Shown here in pieces: positions 8,306 through 17,153 of a stretch of DNA of 64,000 nt (position 1 is the first letter of the stretch; every line of letters starts with the position of its first letter). Under the pieces are notes generated by a model. It saw only the letters and a program-made list of their open reading frames with translations, did no database searches and was not told where the DNA came from. Origin of the DNA: Thermoflexus hugenholtzii JAD2 (GTDB lineage Bacteria > Chloroflexota > Anaerolineae > Thermoflexales > Thermoflexaceae). The position numbers were made by a program, and so were the translations under genes. Location: contig NZ_FYEK01000075.1 in NCBI RefSeq assembly GCF_900187885.1, forward strand, positions 62,001 to 126,000, written 5' to 3'.

Positions 8306-8668
8306 GTGAAAAGCGGGAGAGCGATCCTCCTGATCGGACTCCTGGGGATTGGGATGGGCCTGGGGGCAGGGTTTCTCCTGGGCCGCTATGTGTGGCCGGT
8401 CCGCTATGTGGATGTAGCCCCTGTGGATCTCCGCTCAGAGTGGCAGGCGGAGTATGTGCGGATGGTGGCCCTGGCATACATCCGGGAACAGGATCCAACC
8501 CTCGCCCGGGCCCGCTTGGCCCTCCTCGGGGATCCCGTGGCGGTGCTGCGCGGGATGCTCACCGCGGGCTCGCCTCCCCTGTCGCCCGCCGCCCGCGCGG
8601 CCATCGCGGAGCTGCTCCGGGCGCTGGAAGGCACCGGTCTGCAGGTGCCTGCTGGAGGTTCGCCATGA
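8306..8668 (+). CDS. hypothetical membrane-anchored protein
   Basis: A 120-residue protein with a GTG start, an N-terminal TM segment ('AILLIGLLGIGMGLGAGFLLG') and a helical remainder. 'VAPVDLRSEWQAEYVRMVALAY' and 'ARARLALLGDP' repeat, in shorter form, the architecture of the next gene's N-terminal half ('PADLAPAYQDLWIVLAAQADL', then 'RRRLEALGLPD'). The two look like tandem paralogues. It overlaps the next gene by 4 bp (ATGA). No known family recognised. Confidence 0.65.
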   Translation: MKSGRAILLIGLLGIGMGLGAGFLLGRYVWPVRYVDVAPVDLRSEWQAEYVRMVALAYIREQDPTLARARLALLGDPVAVLRGMLTAGSPPLSPAARAAIAELLRALEGTGLQVPAGGSP

Positions 8669-9504
8669 GGAGCCGGATCCCCCTGGTCTTCGCGTTGAGC
8701 TTCCTGATCGGCCTGGGTGGAGGGCTTCTGCTGGCCTGGGAGATCTTTCCACCGCCTCCGGGAAACGCCACGCCGGCGGACCTGGCCCCCGCCTATCAGG
8801 ACCTGTGGATCGTCCTCGCCGCCCAGGCGGATCTCGTGGAGGGAGACGTAACGGCCTCTCGCCGGCGCCTGGAGGCCCTGGGGCTGCCGGATCTGCCGGA
8901 ACGGGTGCGGGCGCTGGCGGAGCGGGGCCTATTTGAGAACTGGCCCCTTTCCACCGTCCAAGCCCTGGCGCGCCTCGCCCAGGCCCTGGGGGCGCGCTCC
9001 CCTGCTCTCGTGGTGATCCTGGCCACACCGGTTCCCACCCGCCTCCCGCCGTCCCCTACCCTGATCCCAACCGCCACGCCTTCTCCGACCCCGTCCCCTT
9101 CCCCTTCGCCCTCGCCCACGCCCCTGCCCTCCCCCTCACCTGCTCCCACGGAGCAGGCAACCGTCACGCCCCCCGCGCCGAACGGGCCGGCGCTCCTCGA
9201 ATCCCAGGCGCGTTGCGAGACCACACCGCTTCTCCGGATCTACGTCTTCGACTCCGAGGGACGGCCCCGCGCAGGGGTCCGCCTGTGGGTGAGCGGGCCG
9301 CAGGGAACAGAGACATTGCTCACCGGCCTGAAGCCGGGAATGGGGGAAGGCTACGCCGACGTGCAGATGACGCCGCAGGGGACCTACCGGCTCGGGGTGG
9401 AGCGACCGGAGCCCGCTGTGGTGGAGCTGACCGCCCACCCGTGCGCCGAAGTCGCCGGCCAAGCCGGGTGGACCGGATGGGAGGTTCGGGTGCGCCTGCC
9501 GTAG
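8665..9504 (+). CDS. membrane-anchored protein with Pro/Thr linker and small beta domain
   Basis: 279 residues. N-terminal TM segment ('FALSFLIGLGGGLLLAW'), a helical part resembling the preceding gene, a long Pro/Ser/Thr linker (about 115-170) typical of exported Chloroflexota proteins, then a C-terminal beta domain with two cysteines (near 'QARCETTPLLRIYVFDSEG' and 'TAHPCAEV'). 'GRPRAGVRLWVSGP' and 'GTYRLGVERPEP' look like a carboxypeptidase-regulatory or Ig-like fold. Outer-face location is inferred. The start at 8665 is chosen for translational coupling with the preceding gene. Confidence 0.65.
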   Translation: MRSRIPLVFALSFLIGLGGGLLLAWEIFPPPPGNATPADLAPAYQDLWIVLAAQADLVEGDVTASRRRLEALGLPDLPERVRALAERGLFENWPLSTVQALARLAQALGARSPALVVILATPVPTRLPPSPTLIPTATPSPTPSPSPSPSPTPLPSPSPAPTEQATVTPPAPNGPALLESQARCETTPLLRIYVFDSEGRPRAGVRLWVSGPQGTETLLTGLKPGMGEGYADVQMTPQGTYRLGVERPEPAVVELTAHPCAEVAGQAGWTGWEVRVRLP

Positions 9505-9554
9505 CCATTTGAGGTGCGGCTTCCCTGCCGGATGGCTATCAGTGAGGAAAAGCG

Positions 9555-10466
9555 ATGAGAGATCCCGGAGGACATCGAGAGAGAAACGCGCTGCAAGCGG
9601 TGCGACGAGCCCTCCGGGCCTCCTCCCCGGAGGCGGCCCTCTGGTGGACGGCGCAGGCCTACCGGGCCGCCCCCACCCACCCGGCCGTCCGGGCCTTGGT
9701 GCGGCGGATCCGGCGTCGATATCCGAACGCGCGGGGACATCGGCCCATCCACTGGTTCCGCATCGCACTGGCTGGCTATGCCCTTCTGACTCTCAGCGCC
9801 CTGATCGTGATCCTCTACGGTCTGCGGCTGCGCAACCCGCTGGAGCCTCCGGCAACTGTGGATCCCTCCGTGGCGATCGCGGTATCAGAGGAAACCGGGA
9901 TGTCAGAGACGCGCTGGGGAGAAGAACCCGCCCCAGAAATTGCGACGCCGTCCCCTGCCCTCGCAAGTCCGACGCCGACCGCCACCCTTGTTCCCCCAAC
10001 GCCAACCGCGCACGCTTCGCCCGCGGCCTCGCCGACGCGGCGGCCGGTGCCCACCGCAACGCCCCGGCCGCGCCCGACGGCCTCTCCCACCCTCATGCCC
10101 GGTCCACCCTTCCCCGGGCGCTGGATCCTGGTGGATCTCAGCGATCAGGAGCTCATCGCCTACGAAGGGGAGACGCCGATCCTGCGGACGAAGGTCTCCA
10201 CCGGGCGGGCCCGCACGCCCACGGTGGTAGGGGTCTTCCGCATCTATCTCAAGCTGCAGTCGCGGACGATGCGGGGCCCGGACTACCACCTGCCGAACGT
10301 TCCCTACGTGATGTATTTCTACAAAGGCTATGCTCTGCACGGCACCTATTGGCACAACAACTTCGGCCGGCCGATGAGCCACGGCTGCGTCAATCTGCCC
10401 ACGCCGATCGCGGCGCAGCTGTATCAGTGGGCGGACATCGGGACGCCGGTGGTGGTGCAGCCGTGA
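9555..10466 (+). CDS. L,D-transpeptidase (YkuD domain), membrane-anchored
   Basis: 303 residues. A cytoplasmic basic N-terminus (1-68), one TM segment (69-90), a Pro/Thr linker (about 115-175) and a YkuD domain from about 180. The catalytic motif is present: His262 in 'LHGTYWHNN' and S275-H-G-C278-V-N-L. These enzymes form 3-3 cross-links in peptidoglycan or attach proteins to it, outside the membrane. The last 77 bp overlap the convergent SARP gene. Family assignment is firm; the physiological partner is unknown. Confidence 0.9.
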   Translation: MRDPGGHRERNALQAVRRALRASSPEAALWWTAQAYRAAPTHPAVRALVRRIRRRYPNARGHRPIHWFRIALAGYALLTLSALIVILYGLRLRNPLEPPATVDPSVAIAVSEETGMSETRWGEEPAPEIATPSPALASPTPTATLVPPTPTAHASPAASPTRRPVPTATPRPRPTASPTLMPGPPFPGRWILVDLSDQELIAYEGETPILRTKVSTGRARTPTVVGVFRIYLKLQSRTMRGPDYHLPNVPYVMYFYKGYALHGTYWHNNFGRPMSHGCVNLPTPIAAQLYQWADIGTPVVVQP

Positions 10467-12447
10467 GGGCTTCGGAGCGGGGAGCCATCCAGGCAGGTGG
10501 TTCCAGGAACGGCGTCTCCTCCCAGAAGACGCGCCACGCCTCCCATCCCATCCGCATCAGGAGGCGCTCCGCCTCCGAACGGGCCACAGGGGTCCATCGC
10601 CGGCGGAGGGCCATGGCCAGCAGCCGGAGGTCATCCCGACCCCAGCGTCGCGATCCCTGTAGGGCGCGCCGCCCCCAGCGGCGGGCCTCCGCGACATCGC
10701 CCCGGGCGCGCGCCGCCAGGGCGAGGACCAGAGCCGCCCGCGGGCCCTCGAAGCCGTCGCCGGCGATGGGCCAAAGGGTCTTCAGCCGATCGATCCAGCG
10801 CGCGCAAGCCGTTGGATCCCCGGTCCGCAGATAGATCCGGGCCGCCCCCGCGGCCATCCAGAGGGCGGCATCGAGATCCCGCTCCGCTTCCGCCCTCCGA
10901 TAAAGGGCCTCGATCTCCTCCTCCCAGGCCGGGGAAGGCCCCTCCGCCCACCCGCGGAACAGCGTCCAGTTCCCACGGATCCGAACGCCGAGGAGGCCGC
11001 AGCGCTCATCCTCTTCGAGGAGCGCCCACGCCGTCTCCAGAGACCGGAGGGCCCCCGGGTAGTCCCCCAGATGGCGTAGCGCCACCGCCAGGCCGTTCAG
11101 CGTGGCGGCCCGATGGACGGCCGGGGCGTCCTCGGGCAGCTGCGCAAGGGCGGTCTGGAGATGCCCGCGGGCAGCCGGGAACCAGCCCCGGCGCAGCGCC
11201 GTCAGCCCCCGCAGCCGTCGCAACAGGGCGCGGTGAAGGGGATCCAGGGGAAGAGCGACCTCCGCGGCGGCGAGGAGCCGTTCGGCGGCGGCCGGGCGCC
11301 CCCGCTGGAGCTCCAGATAGCTCAGGCAGGCGACGGCCTCCGCCCGACGCGTTGGATCCCCCATGCGGCGGGCGAGGCGGAGCATCGCCCGCAGGTTGGC
11401 CGCTTGGCGGGCCCGATCCCCCTCGAAATCCGCAACGGCATCCACGGCGCACCGCGCCCGCCAGGCCCACTCCACCGGCGTGTGTGGAGTCAACAACGCC
11501 AGGGCCGCCACCGCCCAGGGGGCCGCCTCCCGGTAAGCGCCGCGGGCCAGGGCCTCCTCCGCCGTTTGCACCAGGCCCTCCAGGAGGGCCTGACGGAGAG
11601 GCTCCACGGGGAAGGCAGGCGCCTCCCAGGCGAGCGTTTCCAAGGCTTGTAGCAAGCGACCCAGCGGGGCCGGCGGACGGATCCGCCATGGAGGCGCGAA
11701 CGCGACGTCCAGATCCATGGGGACCCCTTGGGATCGGCAGGCCCATTGATACCGTTGCCCGATGCGGCGCGCCGCTTCAAGGTCCCCGCGCGCCTCCGCC
11801 TGGCGGATCAGGAAGCGGACGACCTCCGCGCGGGTGGGCTCCTCCCGGAACAGGCGCTCCGCCCAGCGTTCCGCCTCCGGCAGGTCGCCCATCTTCTCTG
11901 CCAGGCGCCACAGGCGGGCGAGGGCTTCCAGGAATTGCTCGCGCAGCGCCTGTCGCCAGCCGACCACCCACGGGGCTTCCCAGTCCGGGAGCAGGTCTCC
12001 GGTGTAGAGGGCGACGGCGGCCTCCAGGGCCGCCCGGGCCTGCAACGGAGGAGCCCCTCGCGCCCGCTGTAGGAGCCCCGCGAAGGCGTGGACGTCCGTC
12101 CACCACGGCGTCGAAGGGGCGAAGGCGATGCGGGCCCGGTCGACCCGCAGGGGGAACCGGAGCCCGCGGAACAGGCGGCGAAGGCGATAGAGGGCCGCGC
12201 GCAGGGCGCCCTGAGCCTGCTCCGGCGCGAGATCCGGCCACAACGTCTCCGCCAGGGCGGACCGGGAGAACGCGCGGAAGGGGTGGAGGGCCAGGAACGC
12301 GAGGAGCGCCCCCGTGCGGGGCTGCCGGGCCAGCTCCGGAAGCGGGCGGCCCCGGCCCTCCACCTCCAGGCCCCCGAACAGACAAAGACGCAGGGCCGGG
12401 CGGGCGAAGACCGGCCCGCCGGCCTCATCGAAAGCGGAAGGGATCAT
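10390..12447 (-). CDS. SARP-type transcriptional regulator (winged helix + BTAD + TPR-like repeats)
   Basis: A 685-residue protein. Residues ~15-105 form an OmpR/SARP winged helix ('LRLCLFGGLEVEGRG', 'RSALAETLWPDLAPEQAQGA'). A bacterial transcriptional activation domain follows ('ALYTGDLLPDWEAPWV'), then a long helical TPR-like C-terminal half. It lacks an NB-ARC ATPase, so it is a mid-sized SARP. The start at 12447 has a strong ribosome site; in-frame ATGs further upstream are disfavoured. It is divergent from a LuxR-type gene, and heptameric direct repeats lie between them. SARPs usually activate accessory or secretory gene sets; the target here is unknown. Confidence 0.85.
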   Translation of the reverse strand: MIPSAFDEAGGPVFARPALRLCLFGGLEVEGRGRPLPELARQPRTGALLAFLALHPFRAFSRSALAETLWPDLAPEQAQGALRAALYRLRRLFRGLRFPLRVDRARIAFAPSTPWWTDVHAFAGLLQRARGAPPLQARAALEAAVALYTGDLLPDWEAPWVVGWRQALREQFLEALARLWRLAEKMGDLPEAERWAERLFREEPTRAEVVRFLIRQAEARGDLEAARRIGQRYQWACRSQGVPMDLDVAFAPPWRIRPPAPLGRLLQALETLAWEAPAFPVEPLRQALLEGLVQTAEEALARGAYREAAPWAVAALALLTPHTPVEWAWRARCAVDAVADFEGDRARQAANLRAMLRLARRMGDPTRRAEAVACLSYLELQRGRPAAAERLLAAAEVALPLDPLHRALLRRLRGLTALRRGWFPAARGHLQTALAQLPEDAPAVHRAATLNGLAVALRHLGDYPGALRSLETAWALLEEDERCGLLGVRIRGNWTLFRGWAEGPSPAWEEEIEALYRRAEAERDLDAALWMAAGAARIYLRTGDPTACARWIDRLKTLWPIAGDGFEGPRAALVLALAARARGDVAEARRWGRRALQGSRRWGRDDLRLLAMALRRRWTPVARSEAERLLMRMGWEAWRVFWEETPFLEPPAWMAPRSEALTAAPPPASRCPPTDTAAPRSAWAD

Positions 12448-12527
12448 CTCCCACCTCCCCTCCCCCTGGGTCCACGCCATTCTCCAAAACTTCACGGAGA
12501 ATTCTAACACACCGGGGCCGGGTTTTG

Positions 12528-12545
12528 TCACGATCTTATCACGAT
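12528..12545 (+). promoter_or_regulatory. heptamer direct repeats, possible SARP operator
   Basis: TCACGAT-CTTA-TCACGAT: two identical heptamers with a 4-bp spacer, an 11-bp period. This is the geometry on which SARP proteins bind. The pair sits in the 158-bp region between the divergent SARP and LuxR-type genes. A second direct repeat, CACGGAGAAT, flanks it (12493-12502 and 12549-12558). Binding is inferred. Confidence 0.45.
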
Positions 12546-12631
12546 CGGCACGGAGAATCGGAAGAGAGACCCCCCACCACAAGGCGGCTCACGGGGTATT
12601 TCATATGGGAAGCAACAACGAGGAGGATCAG

Positions 12632-13392
12632 GTGGTCGTCGGGATCGCGGAGCCCTGCCCCCTGCGTCGGGAAGCCCTCCGGAGGGCGCTGCGGGCGTTG
12701 GGATGCCCGGACCTTCGGGAGTTGCCGCTTCCGCTGGCCGGCCCGGGATGGCGCGAGGGGGAAGAGGACCTCGAGGTGGTGCTCCTGGCCTTCCGGGTGC
12801 CGGCCGGCAACGGGCTGGGCCTCTACGCCGCCCTCCGACGCGCCCACCGGCCCGTGCGGGGCGTGGTCCTGGTGGAGGATCCGGGTCCGCCCCACTGGGG
12901 GCTGGCTGGGCGGCTGGGCCTTGCGGTGCTGGCCTATTCCGAGGCCGCCGGGGAAGTCCTTCGCCGGGCGGTGCGGGGGCAGTGGGCGATGTCCCCGGCG
13001 GCCCGGAGCGCCGGGGCGGCGTGGTGGGCGGGATGGGGTGCCCGCTGGGAGGGGTTGAGCCGGATGCAGCGGGCCATCGCCTGGGGATCGCCCGCGGCTG
13101 GAGCGACCCGGAGATCGCCCAGGCCCTCTCGATCCGCCGGAGCGCGCTGCGCACCCACCTCCGACGCCTGTTCGCCCGCCTGGGACTCCCCGGCCGACAG
13201 GCCCTGCGGGCGTGGCTGCGAGCCGGGGGGCTGGAGGACCCGGCGGTGGCAGCCGGGCTTCGGGGGGAAGCGCCCTGGCCGCCCGTGGCAGGGGATCCCG
13301 ATGGCCGTGCGATGTCCCCCCTTTTGGAGGACACCGCCCGAATTTGTCCTCCTTTTTGGAGGACCACGGCTTCCGCTGGCTGGATAGGATGA
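12632..13392 (+). CDS. LuxR-type response-regulator-like protein, frame broken once as given
   Basis: The N-terminal part reads like a degenerate receiver domain ('VVVGIAEPCPLRREALRRAL'). The C-terminus is a clear LuxR helix-turn-helix ('SDPEIAQALSIRRSALRTHL', then 'RRLFARLGL'). The two lie in different frames. Adding one G to the G4 run at 13083-13086 joins them as '..MQRAIAWGIARGWSDPEI..' and gives about 253 residues. So this is a one-base loss or a sequence error rather than an old pseudogene. The GTG at 12632 follows GAGGAGG at good spacing; an ATG at 12605 is the alternative. It is divergent from the SARP gene. Confidence 0.6.
13314..13364 (+). other. two near-identical hairpins at the 3' end of the LuxR-type gene
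   Basis: GTCCTCC-TTTTT-GGAGGAC (13346-13364) is a perfect 7-bp stem. A sister copy with one mismatch, GTCCCCC(C)-TTTT-GGAGGAC, lies at 13314-13332. Both are inside the last codons of the repaired gene. Without a following T run they are poor intrinsic terminators; a small repeat is the other reading. Confidence 0.4.
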
Positions 13393-13438
13393 AAACCGAA
13401 AGCCGACCCGCGAGCGGAGGGGAAGCGAGGAGCGAACG

Positions 13439-13546
13439 ATGGCTACTCTACGATGCGGATGCTCGGTGTGCGCCGCCCTGGCCCGGGAGGTGGAAGCCCG
13501 CAACCACGGATGGCTGAAAACGCACTCACTGCGATATCATGAGTAG
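13439..13546 (+). CDS. possible small Cys-containing protein
   Basis: A 35-codon ORF (M-A-T-L-R-C-G-C-S-V-C...) preceded by AGGAG at correct spacing. Three cysteines in CxCxxC form suggest metal binding. It sits between the LuxR-type gene and the IS1182-like element, whose left end begins about 20 bp after its stop, so it could be the remnant of a longer gene. Little can be said beyond this. Confidence 0.3.
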   Translation: MATLRCGCSVCAALAREVEARNHGWLKTHSLRYHE

Positions 13547-13567
13547 CTCAATGATAGAAAAACATGA

Positions 13568-15456
13568 ATGAGTTCACTGCAAAAATGGTAAGGTTCTGAT
13601 CCGAGTATGTTCGCGCAAACGGGTGAATTCTAGTATAATTTTGGAAAACCCTACCGGAGGAGAACGGAATGTTCCGAAAGAACACCCGTCACCGGCAAAT
13701 CCCTCTGACCCGCCCCGTGGATGAACGGCCCGCTCCCCTGCAAGAGCGATGGCAGAACTCCTGGGCGGAGACCTTCTATCGGGACTTCTTTTGCCGCCTG
13801 GACGAGCAACCCTTTGCCGTCCTCTATGCGGACCAGCCCTCCCGCCCCAACGTGCCGGTGAATGTTCGGGTCGGCCTGGAGTTTCGGAAAGCCGCCAACG
13901 GCTGGACCGACAAGGGGACGAGGAGATGTACAACGAGTTCTGCTATAACGTCCAGGTGCGCTAGGCCCTGGGGTGCCCTCATCCGGGCGAAGGGCGCTTT
14001 GACCTGCGCACCCTTTACTACTTCCGCGAGCGGCTGGCCCGCCATATGCAGGAGACGGGTGAGAACCTGCCGGAGCAGGCCTTTGAGCCGGTCACCGATG
14101 AACAACTGGGGGCGTTCTCCCGCAAGACCGGCCAGCAGCGAATGGATCGCACCCGGCTGGCTTCCAACATCCGCCAGATGGGACGGGTGCAACGGCTGGT
14201 GACCGTCTTGCAGCGGGTCTGGCGGATGCTCTCGGAAGAGGACCAGCCGCGCTATGCCGACCTCTTCGCCCCCTATCTGAAGGGGCACGCCGGGCAATAT
14301 GTCTATCGGCTGAAGAAAGAAGACCTGCCCATCCACCTGCAGCGCATCGGCGAGGAGATGCGCCGCCTGCTGACGGAATTGGAGGCGGTCTACGGCGATC
14401 CGCCCACCTATCACGTCCTGGCGCGGGTCTTCGCCGAGCATTTCCGCCTGGAACCGGAAGGACTGCAGGTCAAGGAGGCCGGCGAACGGAGCGCCAGCAA
14501 TCTGCCGTCGCCGGATGACCTGGAAGCGACCTATCGGGAGAAACGGGGGCAGGGCCATCGCGGCTATGTAGTCAACCTGGCCGAGACCTGCGATCCCGAG
14601 AACCCGGTGCAATGGATCACCCAGGTGCAGGTGGCACCGAACACCACGGACGACAGCGCCCTGCTGGCCGAGGCCCTCCCCGACCTGAAAGCCCGCCCCG
14701 GGGTGGATACGGTCTTCACCGATGGCAGTTATGGGAGTCCCAAGAATGATGCCCTGCTGGCGGAACATCAGGTCACCTTGATCCAGACGGCGATTCGGGG
14801 CCGGCCGCAGGATCCGGAGCGGTTCTACCGGGAGGATTTCCGAGTCCAGGCGGATGCATCGGGCCAGCCGGAGCAGGTCACCTGCCCGAAGTGGGGAGTC
14901 GGCCCGGGTGAGCGCCTCTCTTTCGGGCGAGGCCTTTCTGGCGGTCTTTGGGCCAGTCTGCGCCACCTGTGCCGGGCGGGATTGTTGCCTGGTGGCCCAG
15001 CGGAAACGGTCGGGAGCGTGGGTCTTGCGCTTCACGACCGAAGCGTTGCAGCGGGCGGAGCGTCGGCGTCGGTCCCGCCAGCATCGGGAGAGTGGGCGGA
15101 ACCTGCGGGCGGCGGTGGAATCCACGGTGCGCGGTGTGAAACATCCCTTTGCGGGAGGGAAAGCCCCGGTGCGGGGCCGCTTCCGGGTGACCTGTATGGT
15201 CATTGGGTCAGCGGCGGTGGTCAATGTCGGGCGGTTGCACCGCTTCTGGCAGGCCAGCGTGCGGCTACTGCAGGCGAAAAGGGGGCCGGAGGGAGGGCAG
15301 AAGCGGCAGCCAGGACGGGTGGAACCGCCGGGGTGTTCTTCTGTGTTTTCTTTCGTCAGGGCGATTCGGGCGCTGCGATGGCGATTCCTGGCCCTCCAGC
15401 CGTTTCAACGCCCGGCATTGGGTTGGTAAAGTTCGGACTTTTTGCAGAGGACTCAT
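13568..15456 (+). mobile_element. IS1182-like insertion sequence, 1889 bp
   Basis: Bounded by 18-bp terminal inverted repeats that match at 16 of 18 positions: left ATGAGTTCACTGCAAAAA (13568-13585); right end 15439-15456, whose complement reads ATGAGTCCTCTGCAAAAA. Size and gene content fit the IS1182 family. No target duplication is evident (left flank AACATGA, right flank AACCTTA), which suggests an old insertion or a later rearrangement. The element marks the left border of a low-GC accessory segment. Confidence 0.8.
13669..15429 (+). pseudogene. IS1182-family transposase (broken)
   Basis: Family features: N-terminal 'MFRKNTRHRQIPLT', an N-terminal DUF772-like part, 'GVDTVFTDGSYGSP' with a DDE aspartate, and a Cys-containing C-terminal part 'FGPVCATCAGRDCCLVAQRK'. 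The frame is broken three times. A shift near 13914-13917 is repaired by one more G in a G4 run. A TAG occurs at 13963-13965 where 'QVRYALG' would be expected. A second shift lies near 14885, where one extra A fits. As given it cannot make active transposase. Confidence 0.8.
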
Positions 15457-15491
15457 AACCTTAATGCCAACTTCATCAAAGGAGGTGCAAA

Positions 15492-16268
15492 ATGCGCGAG
15501 CCATATATTATCGCCTTGATGGTTATAATTCTCGTGCTGACAGTCGCTCCACCGGAGACTGTGGGGTCAATCTCATTAGAACAAAATGTTGATCAAATCG
15601 ATAAAGCGCTAATGAATTTGACCCCTTATGTCCGCTTTGCTGATGACGGGATCGCAGTCTTTGATATGAACTCTGCTAAACAAGCTGGTTTCTCGGAATC
15701 CGTCATCCTTTTAGCAGAGGAGATGGTAGCCTTCCACAATGAGTTAGTCAAGGTAGCATCCCTTGAAAAAGTGACAGATGTACGAATGATACCAGTAGCT
15801 CTCGATCGGTATCCAAGGTTGCGAGAATTGTTTGAGCGGGCTTCTCGTGAAGCCTATTTCCGCCAGGAGTCTAATAATGGCGCCGTCCCCCTCGGACTTC
15901 ACGCTTGTGGGACTTACAGCAATCCTGTGCCCAACTACACACCGCCTCGATCCACATTCGGTCCGTATGCTGATCCAGCAGGGACCCTGATTAGTTGGGG
16001 GTTTCATCACACGGCGTGGTATGCCTGTGGGCAGTTACCCCCATACGACTGTCCCAACGACTTTACCAGGGACAGGGGATATTACGGGCCATATGGCTAT
16101 TGTTGGTCACCCTGTTTCCGCGATCAAGGACGTACCACGAGTGGAAGCTCATATTTTACCATCCAATATGGAGAACCTAATCCTGAGGTTTACAAGAGCT
16201 CATGGCCTTCGTGGTGGCCATATTGGTATTGGGACACATATGTTTTCTGGTGGCACTTGACATATTAG
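15492..16268 (+). CDS. secreted Tyr/Trp/Cys-rich protein of unknown function
   Basis: 258 residues with a strong ribosome site (AAAGGAGGTGC) and a signal peptide ('YIIALMVIILVLTVAPPETVGS'). Residues 30-130 look helical. The last 120 residues are rich in Tyr, Trp, Pro and Gly with five cysteines ('GLHACGTYSNPVPNYTPP', 'YGYCWSPCF'), ending in an aromatic tail ('SSWPSWWPYWYWDTYVFWWH'). GC content is visibly far lower than the surroundings, which points to recent transfer. It starts 36 bp after the IS1182-like element. I do not recognise the family; an extracellular toxin-like or surface protein is a guess. Confidence 0.7.
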   Translation: MREPYIIALMVIILVLTVAPPETVGSISLEQNVDQIDKALMNLTPYVRFADDGIAVFDMNSAKQAGFSESVILLAEEMVAFHNELVKVASLEKVTDVRMIPVALDRYPRLRELFERASREAYFRQESNNGAVPLGLHACGTYSNPVPNYTPPRSTFGPYADPAGTLISWGFHHTAWYACGQLPPYDCPNDFTRDRGYYGPYGYCWSPCFRDQGRTTSGSSYFTIQYGEPNPEVYKSSWPSWWPYWYWDTYVFWWHLTY

Positions 16269-16301
16269 ATTGGCACAGATGGCACCGAGGGCATTTGAAT
16301 C

Positions 16302-16336
16302 GCTCTAGGTGCTCTGTATTCAAGAGCACCTAGAGC
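16302..16336. terminator. perfect 14-bp inverted repeat between two low-GC genes
   Basis: GCTCTAGGTGCTCT (16302-16315), a 7-base loop, then its exact complement (16323-16336). It lies 33 bp after the stop of the secreted protein gene and ends 22 bp before the next start. There is no T run after it, so it may act as an mRNA-stabilising or factor-dependent 3' structure, or as a protein-binding site. Confidence 0.5.
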
Positions 16337-16358
16337 ATCTCTACGGAGGTTGAGAAAA

Positions 16359-16610
16359 ATGAATAGAACATCGATTAAAGTTTTCTTACACATCGTAGCT
16401 GTTTATCTCCTGATAGGCTTTGCTTACGCAGTTTATGTTCAGATCAAAGCGGACCCGAATGACCCACCACCTATGCCAGTATGGGCTCCAGGACTTTCAG
16501 TAGGTGAGCGATTAGGAGCTTTCTTACTTGGTTTCGTCCTCCCAGGGCTTTTTTGGCCATTCTTCCTTCCTCCTACCCTGTGGTGGTGTTTATTCAAGAA
16601 TGCCTGTTGA
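16359..16610 (+). CDS. small two-TM membrane protein
   Basis: 83 residues from the ATG at 16359 (ACGGAGG 8 bp upstream). Two hydrophobic stretches ('VFLHIVAVYLLIGFAYAVYV' and 'LGAFLLGFVLPGLFWPFFLP') are separated by a Pro-rich loop. Low GC like the secreted protein just upstream, so the two probably arrived together; a partner or immunity role is possible. No family recognised. Confidence 0.55.
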   Translation: MNRTSIKVFLHIVAVYLLIGFAYAVYVQIKADPNDPPPMPVWAPGLSVGERLGAFLLGFVLPGLFWPFFLPPTLWWCLFKNAC

Positions 16611-16682
16611 ATGGGACGGGTAAGCAGGGTTTTCTTTGAAGCAGGCTAACACACGCTTGCTAAGAAATAGCCCCGGCTGGTG

Positions 16683-17000
16683 TCAGGGTAAGCCGAGGCG
16701 CGCGGCCTTGCGTTGCAGGTGGCGAAGTTCGCGTTCGCAGAATTGTCGGGTATACTCTTCGGCGCTGATTTGCTGGTACTCTATCTTGTTCTTTTTGGTA
16801 CACGCGGGCGATCTTGTGGGCGGTGGCGACTTGGGCCCGGGCCGGGCCGACCCGCGCTTTGAGGCGGCGATAGAAGGCGCCAAAGGCACAGTGGCTGCGA
16901 GCCACCGAGGCCGCGGCCTGCAGGAACGCCTGCCGGGCGCGACTGTGGCTCTTGCCGGTCGAGGAACGGATGATCTCCTGGTGTCCCCTGACCACTGTCT
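16683..17000 (-). pseudogene. C-terminal remnant of an IS110-like transposase
   Basis: Fills the stretch after the two-TM gene. On the minus strand 'FGAFYRRLKARVGPARAQVA' and 'TAHKIARVY' match the C-terminal (Transposase_20) part of IS110/IS1111 enzymes. After a frame break come 'KIEYQQISAEEYTRQFCERE' and 'LRHLQRKAARLGL' to a stop at 16683. The N-terminal DEDD catalytic half is missing. The exact 5' border is uncertain. Confidence 0.55.
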
Positions 17001-17153
17001 CCATCGGCCCTATAATTGTGGACCGAATATAGAGTGAGGAGGTTCCCAATGGGCCGCAAGAAACAGATAGACACCAGTATGTATTTTGTCCCCATACCGA
17101 CTGCCCCAATCACGGTAAAGTGGGGCCTGGCAACCAGATTGTGGGTGCCGGCC

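Noticed and set aside
8101-8664. N-terminal extension of the protein starting at 8665
   Set aside because: The extension overlaps the preceding gene and repeat array and has no coding character; the ATG at 8665 starts a clear TM segment and is coupled to the upstream stop.
10497-13058. 853-codon plus-strand open frame
   Set aside because: Antisense to the SARP gene; Pro/Arg/Gly-rich translation without domains, and it runs across a clear divergent promoter region.
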